Virus record (IMG/VR): IMGVR_UViG_3300034117_001582
Location: 124,001 to 188,000 of that record
Origin: a virus
DNA length: 64,000 nucleotides
Strand: one strand, 5' to 3'
Made by a program: the position numbers and the translations under genes. This document shows, one piece after another, positions 50,936-60,300 of the stretch. Positions within the stretch are counted from its first letter, which is position 1. The number at the start of each line of letters is the position of its first letter. The notes beneath the pieces are model-generated. The model did no database searches. It was given only the letters and a program-made list of their open reading frames with translations, and had not been told where the DNA came from.

Positions 50936-53900
50936 ATGGAAAAAACTAAAATAGTCCTCATAAGTTCGTATTGTGATACCGAAGAAAAAATTGACGTTCT
51001 AATAAATACCATCAAAACCATTAAGAGTTACAATTTAGATGTAATGGTAAATAGTCCTTTACCTTTACCTTCAGATGTAATAAATATGTGTGATTTTTAT
51101 GTGCAAACAAAAGAAAACCCATTACTTAATTGGCCCGAAAAATCTGTTATGTCTTGGGCAAGATACATTGGAAAGGATAGGGAAATTGTAGTTAAAAGAT
51201 CGGTAATTGATTATGGGTGGGCAGCACTTTACCAAACTAAAAAATTATCTGAATATGCGTTAACATATGACTATGACAGATATTATCATATTATATATGA
51301 TACGGAAATTGATGATACGGTGGTTTCTACTTTTTTATCGGATAAAAAATGTAACTTTTTTCCATTTCACGAACACAAAGTTAGTTTACATTTAATTGCG
51401 TTAGATAGAGAAAACCTATTGAAATTTTCAAATCTAATAACTTTTGATAGTTACCTTAAATTTAATTGTATTGTTGAGAACTGGCTTTACAACACTCTAA
51501 TTAATAGTGATATGAATTATAAAATTGAATTAGAAAAAATTGATGATTTAATATTATTCCATAAAGACGAAAATTTATTTGACTACTCCGACATTAATGG
51601 TTTAGTTTTTTTCATAGTTAAAGATGTTGTAAATAATGATGAGGTTTGTTTATATTTTTACAATAATAAAGAAAAAATAAATGTTTTAATTACCGTAGAT
51701 GGTGTCGAGTCCTCTTATGATATATCCAATAGGGATATCATTAATTTAGGGTTTAAACCATACAATATAAAAAATGTTTTAATATCTTATGATGGAATAT
51801 CATCGGATATAACAGAAAAAATAAAAAATATTATCCACAATGTTATTGAAATTATTATGAATAAATCAAAAATTAAACTATTATATCTTACACCACACCT
51901 ATCAACAGGTGGAATGCCTCAATTTGTATTAAAAAGAATTCAAGAACTCCAAAAATACAAAGACCAAATTGAAATATTTTTGGTTGAGTATTCTCAGTTT
52001 AGTAACACATACGTTGTCCAACGAGATAAAATAATTAATCTATTAGGTGAAGGTCATTTTTTTAGTTTAGGTGATACAACCGATACAAAAAGAAAATATG
52101 AGCTAATTGATATTATTAAAAACAATAATATTGATATTGTTCATTCAGAAGAAATGTTAGAAGGATTTGAAAGTTTTAATAAAATTCCACTACCATTGTT
52201 AAATCAACTTTATTCAAATGATAGGACTTGGAAAATGGTTGAGACTTGTCATAATGTTTGGTTTAACCCACAAACACATAAAAAGTTCAATCCTGAAGCG
52301 TATTGTTTTGTTACCCCTTATCATTTAAAGGAAACGTTTTTAAATGAAACACCAATTAAGTTTTTATCTCTATACCCAATTGAGAATAAGGTAACTAAAA
52401 TTTTAGAGGAGAATGAAATCTATGGTGATTTTAATCAAGTACCACTTATTGAAAAAATTAAAGTAAGAAATGAACTTGGTTTGGATATGTTTAAAACTCA
52501 CGTACTTAATGTTGGGTTATGGACAAGTGGTAAAAATCAAGGTGAAGGTGTTGAGGTTGCAAGAGAATTAATTGACTCAAACCCAGATATTGAATTCCAT
52601 TTTATTGGGAACCAAGCTCCAAACTTTGAGGACTATTGGGGTCCAATAATGAATAATTTACCATCAAACGTAAAAGTATGGGGTGAGCGTAATGACGTTG
52701 AAAAATTCATGGCGGCTTGTGATGTTTTAATGTTTAACTCAACTTGGGAATGTAATCCGTTGGTTGTTAGAGAATCAATCAACTATGGAATGAAAATACT
52801 TGCAAGAGATTTACCACAATACATGGGTATGTTTGATGGATATATAACACCAATAGAAGGTGATGTTAAAAACATATCAAAACAATTGGTTGGACTTATC
52901 AAAAATAAGGACGTTTATAAAATATTACCTGATGATACATTTGGTGAAGATTTATTAAATTTTTATAACGCAGTTACAAATATAAAAATTACCCAAAACA
53001 AACCATTAACCAAAGATTATACTTTTGTTAGACATTATGTTAATCAACCTTATTTTGAGGTACAAGGAACCACAGAAAACAAATTGAACATTAAATATTA
53101 TGATGATAACAATAATGTTAATTATCAGAACGAATTATCAATTAATAGTTGGGTTAAATTAAATAAAGAATACTTTATTAAATGGAGAACAACGGTTGAA
53201 GAAAATGGTGAAATTATTTACGATGAGACTTTAAATTTAAAAGATAAACGAGTATATATTTCTTTTGGATCAAAATCATTAGGAGATACAATGGCTTGGA
53301 TTCCTTATTGTGAGGTATTTAGAAAAAAACATGGTTGTCAACTTATAGTATCAACATTCCTTAATAGTTTGTTTAAAGACCAATATCCTGAGATTGAATT
53401 TGTTGAACCTGGTGATTTGGTAACTAATATACACGCACAATATAGATTAGGTTGGCATTATACAAGTGAAGGGGTTTACGATAATAACAAACACCCATTT
53501 GATTTTAAGAAAATGCCATTACAAAAAACGGCAACTGACATCTTAGGTTTAGATTATGAAGAAGTTAGACCACTATTAAAATTACCTAACACACCTAAAA
53601 AGAAAAAAGTTGGTATTGGGTTTCACTCAACCGCACAATCAAAATATTGGAACAACCCTGACGGATGGCAAGCAGTTGTTGACCACCTTAATACTTTAGG
53701 TTATGAATGTATGATCTACTCTAAAGAAGGTGACGGATACATGAATAACCATTACCCTAAAGGTGTAACCATTTTTAAAGGAGGTAACTTACAAGAAGTA
53801 ATTGACGACCTATCAGAATGTGAGTTCTTTATTGGTCTCGGATCAGGATTATCTTGGTTAGCTTGGGCTTGTAAATTACCTGTCGTTTTGATTTCAGGAT

Positions 53901-55411
53901 TTAGTGAAAAATGGGCGGAAACAACATTAGACACATATAGAGTTATTAATGAAAGTGTTTGTCACGGATGTTTTAACTCAGATAGATTAGATGCCGGTGA
54001 TTGGAATTGGTGTCCACTACATAAGAACACAGATCGGATGTTTGAATGTACAAAAGAAATAAGTTCCGGTATGGTTATTAAAGAAATAAATAAAATAATT
54101 AACAAAGAATCTAATAGTGATTTAGTTACTATTATATTGTCCCACGCAAACACAAAAGAAAAAAGAAAAATTTTAATAGAACATTTAAAAACAATTAATA
54201 CAAAAATACTACTATCAACAAATTACCCAATTGATGATGAAATTAAAGTTTTATGTGATTACGTCATATATGATGAGGATAACCCAATATTATTGAAGGA
54301 GGATTTTAATAAGTATAACGTGTCTTTTTATTTTTATAGTGTCAGAAAAGGGGTTGAGGTAAGGGAATCCTTTGATTATGAACACGGGTACGCTGTTTAT
54401 AAATTAATACAAAACGGATTAACTGAATCAAAAAAATTAGGATTTAAATATTCTCATATTATAAATTACGATTATTTAATAAACAAAAACACATTACAAG
54501 ATAACTATAAATTATTAGAAAATTACGATTCCGTATTTTATAGATATAAAAATAAATCATATACGCAAGACTCATACTGTACTGGATTTTTTACAGGAAA
54601 AATAGATAAGTTAATTAAACCATTTACCCACTATAACACAAAAGACGAATATTATAATTATGACGGGTATAATAAAATATTAGAAATAATAACAAAAGAT
54701 GCGGTAAAAAAACAAAACTTAAAAGTTAAAGAACTTTTTTATGAAGACTTAAAGGAAACATCAATTGTTAATAGAGTAGACGATAACCACAAAAATAACA
54801 AAGAAGTAATGGAAGAAAACGAATTCAAAAAAATAAGTGATTATTATAATTGCGATAAAACATCCACACACACATACCATAACGTCTATTCAAAAATATT
54901 TGAAGGGATAAGAGATGAGGTATTTTCGTTATTAGAAATCGGAATTCATGAGGGAGCATCTTTAAATGTTTGGAGAGACTATTTGAAGAATGCTAATATA
55001 TATGGTTTAGATATCAATAGGGAATTTTCACATGATAGGGGTCATATTTTTAAAGGAGACCAAAATAACTTATTTGATTTAGAAAAAATCACATCAGAAA
55101 TAAAAAGTTGTAAAGTCATAATTGATGATGCTTCCCATAATCCACAACATCAAATTAAAACCTTTAATTATCTTTTTGAGAATTTATTAGAAGATGGTGG
55201 GTACTATATTATTGAAGACGTTGAAACGTCGTATTGGGATCCATTATCTGAATTATATGGGTATGAAATTGGTTATTTAAATGTTGTTGATTATTTTAGT
55301 AAATTAACACATAATGTTAATTACAAATACAATGGATTTAATAATACTTTAAAAATTGAAAGCATTTTATTTACATCAAATTGTATTGTGATAAAAAAAT
55401 TAATGAAATAA
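50936..55411 (+). CDS. Giant multi-domain glycosyltransferase/methyltransferase
   Basis: About 1,491 residues from the ATG at 50936 (50918 is also in frame). Modules: 1-300, an unassigned alpha/beta domain; 310-685, GT4 (LLYLTPHLSTGGMPQFVLKR; CDVLMFNSTWECNPLVVRES); 715-1055, a GT9-fold module very like autotransporter O-heptosyltransferases (VYISFGSKSLGDTMAWIPYC; GLGSGLSWLAWA; CHGCFNSDRLDAGDWNWCP); 1060-1255, a second copy of the first domain's fold (TIILSHANTKEKRK); 1290-1485, a SAM methyltransferase (LLEIGIHEGASLNVWRDYL; VIIDDASHNPQHQ). Likely cytoplasmic; probably glycosylates and methylates one acceptor in steps. A 7-A run near the 3' end may hide 33 more codons (see findings). Confidence 0.85.
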   Translation: MEKTKIVLISSYCDTEEKIDVLINTIKTIKSYNLDVMVNSPLPLPSDVINMCDFYVQTKENPLLNWPEKSVMSWARYIGKDREIVVKRSVIDYGWAALYQTKKLSEYALTYDYDRYYHIIYDTEIDDTVVSTFLSDKKCNFFPFHEHKVSLHLIALDRENLLKFSNLITFDSYLKFNCIVENWLYNTLINSDMNYKIELEKIDDLILFHKDENLFDYSDINGLVFFIVKDVVNNDEVCLYFYNNKEKINVLITVDGVESSYDISNRDIINLGFKPYNIKNVLISYDGISSDITEKIKNIIHNVIEIIMNKSKIKLLYLTPHLSTGGMPQFVLKRIQELQKYKDQIEIFLVEYSQFSNTYVVQRDKIINLLGEGHFFSLGDTTDTKRKYELIDIIKNNNIDIVHSEEMLEGFESFNKIPLPLLNQLYSNDRTWKMVETCHNVWFNPQTHKKFNPEAYCFVTPYHLKETFLNETPIKFLSLYPIENKVTKILEENEIYGDFNQVPLIEKIKVRNELGLDMFKTHVLNVGLWTSGKNQGEGVEVARELIDSNPDIEFHFIGNQAPNFEDYWGPIMNNLPSNVKVWGERNDVEKFMAACDVLMFNSTWECNPLVVRESINYGMKILARDLPQYMGMFDGYITPIEGDVKNISKQLVGLIKNKDVYKILPDDTFGEDLLNFYNAVTNIKITQNKPLTKDYTFVRHYVNQPYFEVQGTTENKLNIKYYDDNNNVNYQNELSINSWVKLNKEYFIKWRTTVEENGEIIYDETLNLKDKRVYISFGSKSLGDTMAWIPYCEVFRKKHGCQLIVSTFLNSLFKDQYPEIEFVEPGDLVTNIHAQYRLGWHYTSEGVYDNNKHPFDFKKMPLQKTATDILGLDYEEVRPLLKLPNTPKKKKVGIGFHSTAQSKYWNNPDGWQAVVDHLNTLGYECMIYSKEGDGYMNNHYPKGVTIFKGGNLQEVIDDLSECEFFIGLGSGLSWLAWACKLPVVLISGFSEKWAETTLDTYRVINESVCHGCFNSDRLDAGDWNWCPLHKNTDRMFECTKEISSGMVIKEINKIINKESNSDLVTIILSHANTKEKRKILIEHLKTINTKILLSTNYPIDDEIKVLCDYVIYDEDNPILLKEDFNKYNVSFYFYSVRKGVEVRESFDYEHGYAVYKLIQNGLTESKKLGFKYSHIINYDYLINKNTLQDNYKLLENYDSVFYRYKNKSYTQDSYCTGFFTGKIDKLIKPFTHYNTKDEYYNYDGYNKILEIITKDAVKKQNLKVKELFYEDLKETSIVNRVDDNHKNNKEVMEENEFKKISDYYNCDKTSTHTYHNVYSKIFEGIRDEVFSLLEIGIHEGASLNVWRDYLKNANIYGLDINREFSHDRGHIFKGDQNNLFDLEKITSEIKSCKVIIDDASHNPQHQIKTFNYLFENLLEDGGYYIIEDVETSYWDPLSELYGYEIGYLNVVDYFSKLTHNVNYKYNGFNNTLKIESILFTSNCIVIKKLMK

Positions 55412-55502
55412 TAGATGGTGTTGATATTAAGTGGGATATATGGAATGACCATTTTATTGAATACTATAGTGAAGTGATTGTTTATATGGATAACAGATAA
55501 AT

Positions 55503-56018
55503 TTATCCATTAGCGGCCTTTATCCACTCACAAGTTAAAAAATCGGAAGTACTAACAACAGAACCTGCCACAATTAAATATTGATTAACCGTCCAATTTA
55601 TTGATAAAGTAGAAAATCCTGTTGTATAGTTAGCAACACCAATATCATCTCTCGCACCAATAGTTGAATTAATCGCTATTGTTGCATTTCCTGTTCCTGC
55701 GGCAACATTTATTGCCAATCTTCTATATAACTGAGCCGCTCTTGTGGCAGTAGCAACTGATGTATTTGTGGCAACTAAAGTCGCACCAACAAGTGTTGCG
55801 GATGTGTTAACATAAAAATAAAAACTAAATGCGTTGTTAGCCGCACTTTTTGTAACGCAAGTTTCTATTGTAACAATATCATCAGCAACAAATGTGTTCG
55901 CCGGTATTAAAATAGAATGAATTAAAGTTATAGATGTGGAGTTTACACTTCCTGTTTGTGTGGTAGATGTAACTACCGCGTATTTTTTTCCCACATTAAA
56001 TCCGTCTATTTTAGCCAT
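55503..56018 (-). CDS. Small fibre-associated protein, paralogue 1
   Basis: 171 residues, beta-rich. Shares with the genes at 56011 and 56797 the start MAKIDGFNVGKKY, an IPANTF motif near residue 37, an YRRLAINVAAGTGN strand and INWTVNQYLIVAG near the C terminus. The three are tandem paralogues downstream of the giant fibre gene, so they may cap or decorate the fibre. No enzyme motif. 8-nt overlap with the next. Confidence 0.7.
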   Translation of the reverse strand: MAKIDGFNVGKKYAVVTSTTQTGSVNSTSITLIHSILIPANTFVADDIVTIETCVTKSAANNAFSFYFYVNTSATLVGATLVATNTSVATATRAAQLYRRLAINVAAGTGNATIAINSTIGARDDIGVANYTTGFSTLSINWTVNQYLIVAGSVVSTSDFLTCEWIKAANG

Positions 56019-56529
56019 TTGTAATTCTTATCCATTGACAGTTTATGTTATCGGCTGCGTTGTCAACATCACCCGCCAATATAATATAACTATCTACAGT
56101 CCAATTTATTGCTAAAGAACTTGGGATTGTGGTTAAAGCAGCATTATATATATAATCTTGATTAACATCTACAGTATTCAACAATACATTAGTCCCATTT
56201 CCTGACCCATCTGACACCATAATACTAAGCCTTCTTACAAAAAGTATTGCAGTTATGGTTGCAGTAACTCCTATGTTTTCGGCAATTTGAACCGGAGTTG
56301 TTAAATCGTCAGTATTGTTCCAATATAATCTTACATTTGAAACCGCATTAGTTCCTGTTTTTTTTACAAAAGATTCAAGTTTAACGACATCAAAAGTTTT
56401 AAATGTATTTGCTGGAACAAAAATAGAACCTAACTTAACTTCCGTTAACGAGGATGTAGTTGATTGAGGTGTTGTCAAACTTATTGTCTGAAACGGACTA
56501 TACATGTTGAACCCATTAATTTTTGCCAT
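56011..56529 (-). CDS. Small fibre-associated protein, paralogue 2
   Basis: 172 residues. MAKINGFNMYSPF, FVPANTFKTFDVV, LYWNNTDDLTTPVQI, RRLSIMVSDGSGNG and NWTVDSYIILAGD mark it as the sister of the proteins at 55503 and 56797. Its end overlaps the ATG of the 55503 gene, and its start shares one base with the stop of the small gene upstream. Confidence 0.7.
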   Translation of the reverse strand: MAKINGFNMYSPFQTISLTTPQSTTSSLTEVKLGSIFVPANTFKTFDVVKLESFVKKTGTNAVSNVRLYWNNTDDLTTPVQIAENIGVTATITAILFVRRLSIMVSDGSGNGTNVLLNTVDVNQDYIYNAALTTIPSSLAINWTVDSYIILAGDVDNAADNINCQWIRITNG

Positions 56530-56792
56530 TACAAGTCGTATACATAATTTATAAAGTCTTGAGAAACCAAAAATGAAATATTGTCAATAGTTACATCTCT
56601 AACTTTGAAAAAAATAATGTTTCCGTCAAGTTCAATTGAAACGTCTTCATCATTATTTGTAAAATATCCTTTTTGACCATTTTCATCTTCAATTAAAAAT
56701 GTTAAAGTTCTTGGGATATCTAAAAAAGAAGACCCCTCTTCTGAATCAATTTTTTTAACCAACGTGTTTCTTTTTTTTTCTAACTGTATCAT
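56529..56792 (-). CDS. Small acidic protein between paralogues
   Basis: 87 residues, beta-rich and acidic, with no likeness to its neighbours; it contains FLIEDENGQKGYFTNNDEDV and ends VSQDFINYVYDL. No family recognised. Possibly a fibre chaperone or connector, by place only. Confidence 0.6.
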   Translation of the reverse strand: MIQLEKKRNTLVKKIDSEEGSSFLDIPRTLTFLIEDENGQKGYFTNNDEDVSIELDGNIIFFKVRDVTIDNISFLVSQDFINYVYDL

Positions 56793-56796
56793 ATCT

Positions 56797-57303
56797 TTAA
56801 TTACTTACTTTTAAAAATTCTGTTCTAACACCTGTCCCTGTTCCACAAAATCCGGCCAATATAATGTATGAATCCACTGTCCAATTTAGTGCGACGGTAG
56901 ATAAAGCAAAACTTGCAGCCGTAAAATCAGAATCATGCGCGGTTCCTGTTCCATAAATTTTAGAACCATTTCCTGTCCCATTTGCAACAATTACTGACAA
57001 CCTTCTATTTTGACCATAAAATATACTTGTGTTCAAAAGACTTCTTACGGTTAATTGTATTGGTGTTGTTAAATCGTCAGTTTCATTCCAATATAAAGTT
57101 GTTGAATAATTTCCTGACGTTAAACCTGTTAATTTGGTTTGCCATTCTATATGTAAAATATCACCAGCAGCAAAAGTATTTGCAGGAACATAAACAGATG
57201 TAATTTTAGTTGTTGACGCCGCATTAACATAATTACTTGGTGTGCCATTAGTTGAAACAACTTGTTTATTATTATAAAAATCAAATCCGTTAAATTTACT
57301 CAT
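56797..57303 (-). CDS. Small fibre-associated protein, paralogue 3
   Basis: 168 residues. MSKFNGFDFYNNK, YVPANTFAAGDIL, LYWNETDDLTTPIQL, RRLSVIVANGTGNG and NWTVDSYIILAGF show it is the nearest relative of the protein at 56011. It follows the fibre gene after 4 nt and is probably translated with it. Confidence 0.7.
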   Translation of the reverse strand: MSKFNGFDFYNNKQVVSTNGTPSNYVNAASTTKITSVYVPANTFAAGDILHIEWQTKLTGLTSGNYSTTLYWNETDDLTTPIQLTVRSLLNTSIFYGQNRRLSVIVANGTGNGSKIYGTGTAHDSDFTAASFALSTVALNWTVDSYIILAGFCGTGTGVRTEFLKVSN

Positions 57304-57307
57304 ATAA

Positions 57308-60300
57308 TTAAATTTCTACCCAACTATTATCAGGATTAAAATAAATTGTTTCATTAGTCCCATCCAAACTATAACCAATTATTCTTATTATATCACCACT
57401 TCCTGAAGGTGCCGTTGTTGTTATACCTCCTGCGGTTGTTGAAACATATAAAATATCACCTGTGGTTGTTGTGAATCCTGAATTTCTAATATATCCGTTT
57501 ATTAACATACCACTCGTCGTTCCCGTACCTAACGCAAATGCTAACATTCCTGTGGAGCCTGATGCAAAATCCGCATCTGCCGCAACCCAAGCCCCTGAAC
57601 TATTATAGTAATATAGATTACCCGCAGTTAATGACCCCGTACCAAAAGTCACAATATCACCATAACCTGAAACTGAAGATGTTAATCCTGTTACGGGGTT
57701 ATGTATGAATTGGTAATCACCTCTAACATCTATTTTTCTTGATGGAGATGCGGTACCAATACCAACATTTGTTCCATCATCAAAAATAGTACTTGTGCTT
57801 GATAATGTTGATGTTGTTTGCCATTTAACGGCATAATTGGCTGTTCCTGATCCTACAAAAGAAGTTCCAGAAGTACCGTTAGTTCCGCTTGTACCATTTG
57901 TACCGTTGGTTCCTGATGTTCCATTCGTACCATTTGTACCTGACGTGCCATTTGTTCCTGAAGTTCCATTGGTTCCCGATGTTCCGTTTAATCCATTGTA
58001 AACCCACGATATTGTATAGGTCTGAGCCGAAAAAGAACCATTTCCAACAACATTGGTTAAATCAAATTGGTATACAGATCCCGAAACTGAAATACCGTTT
58101 ACAGCCCAAATACCAATAATATTATTACTACCAACTTTAGTCACTTGTAAATAAACAGTATTTCCTGATGATTGTATTGAATCAATTGCCGAAAACCAAG
58201 CCGAGTAATTAACACTGTTAATGTCGGTGGTATTAATGTAAATAATGGTTGTTGCTGATATTGTTGCGGAATCACTATTAAACTTTGTTTCGATAGGGCC
58301 ACCACCTAGTTTCCAGAAATCCCATCTACCTGAGTTTGACCCGTCATTACCATAAATCCCACTAGTTCCGTTAGTTCCATTCGTACCACTTGTTCCTCTT
58401 GTGCCTGAAGTGCCGTTGGTCCCTGAAGACCCATTAGTTCCTGATGTACCATTAGTTCCTGAAGTACCATTAGTTCCTGATGTACCATTAGTTCCTGAAG
58501 TACCATTAGTACCATTTAGTCCATTAAAGACCCACGAAACAGTATACGTAGCCTGATCGGTTAAAGCCCCTGAACCAGTGACAAAACTAAGCCCTATATC
58601 CCAATATGTGGTATTATCCGTCATACCTGTTATATCATAGATTCCAATTACACTATTATTACCTAATTCTGTTATTTGTAGATAACCTTTATTACCCGCC
58701 GATTTTAAAACGGCACAGGCATCAAACCAATCGTAATAATCTATTGTATTAATATCTACAACATTAATAGAAATATATGAAATTGTTGATATTATTTGTG
58801 TGTCAGGAACAAAGTATGTCGAAACAGGACTTCCAGGTACAGTTCCTTCATTATACCATCTTCCACTATTTGAACCATCATTACCCACTTTTCCAGTATT
58901 TCCATTATTTCCTGAAGTTCCATCAGTTCCTGAAGTTCCATCAGTTCCTGAAGTTCCTGCCTGTGCCATTAATGCCCAATTACCACTAAATGGAGGAGTT
59001 GGTATCCCCGTATTACCATTTATTAATGAAATATAAGAACTACCGGCAAATTGAACGACATCATTTATATTGTAAGTGGACATTAAGTTCCATGAACCTT
59101 GCCAATTAAATGAAATGCCACTAGTTCCGTTAGTACCTGATGTTCCGTTAGTACCTGATGTTCCATTTGTTCCATTAGTACCGTTAGTTCCTGAAGTACC
59201 ATTAGTCCCCGAAGTTCCATTTGTACCATTAGTACCATTAGTACCTGAGGTTCCATTTGTACCATTAGTACCTGAAGTTCCATTCGTTCCGCTTGTACCA
59301 TTAGTTCCATTCGTTCCGCTTGTACCATTAGTTCCATTCGTTCCAGATGTTCCTGAAGTTCCATTTGTCCCACTTGATCCATTAGTTCCATTCGTACCTG
59401 AAGTTCCATTTGTACCCGAAGTTCCATTTGTACCATTTGTTCCCGAAGTCCCGTTTGTTCCTGATGTTCCGTTTGTACCATTCGTTCCTGAAGTACCTGA
59501 TGTTCCATTGGTCCCTGAAGTTCCGTTTGTACCAGAAGTCCCATTTGTACCGTTCATTCCTGAAGTCCCATTAGTACCATTGGTTCCTGAAGTACCATTT
59601 GTTCCGCTAGTGCCATTTGTCCCTGAGGTACCATTCGTTCCACTAGTTCCGTTTGTCCCGTTCGTTCCACTTGTTCCGTTAGTTCCAGATGTCCCATTTG
59701 TTCCGTTAGTTCCACTAGTGCCGTTGGTACCATTTGTACCATTAGTTCCTGAAGTCCCATTAGTACCGCTAGTTCCATTTGTACCATTTGTTCCTGATGT
59801 TCCATTTGTGCCGTTAGTTCCGCTCGTACCATTTGTCCCACTTGTACCGTTGGTACCATTCGTTCCTGAAGTTCCATTTGTTCCGCTAGTCCCGTTTGTT
59901 CCCGATGTTCCATTTGTACCGTTAGTTCCTGAAGTACCATTTGTTCCGCTCGTACCATTAGTCCCTGAAGTACCGTTGGTTCCATTTGTGCCGTTTGTCC
60001 CTGAAGTCCCGTTAGTACCGTTCGTTCCCGAAGTTCCATTTGTTCCATTAGTTCCTGATGTGCCGTTTGTTCCTGAAGTTCCATTAGTCCCTGATGTTCC
60101 ATTAGTACCGTTAGTTCCGTTAGTACCAGATGTTCCATTCGTTCCTGAGGTTCCATTTGTTCCATTAGTACCATTCGTTCCTGAAGTTCCATTAGTACCA
60201 TTCGTACCGCTAGTGCCATTTGTGCCGCTAGTTCCATTAGTCCCCGACGTACCATTTGTTCCATTGGTACCTGATGTTCCATTGGTACCGCTAGTTCCAT

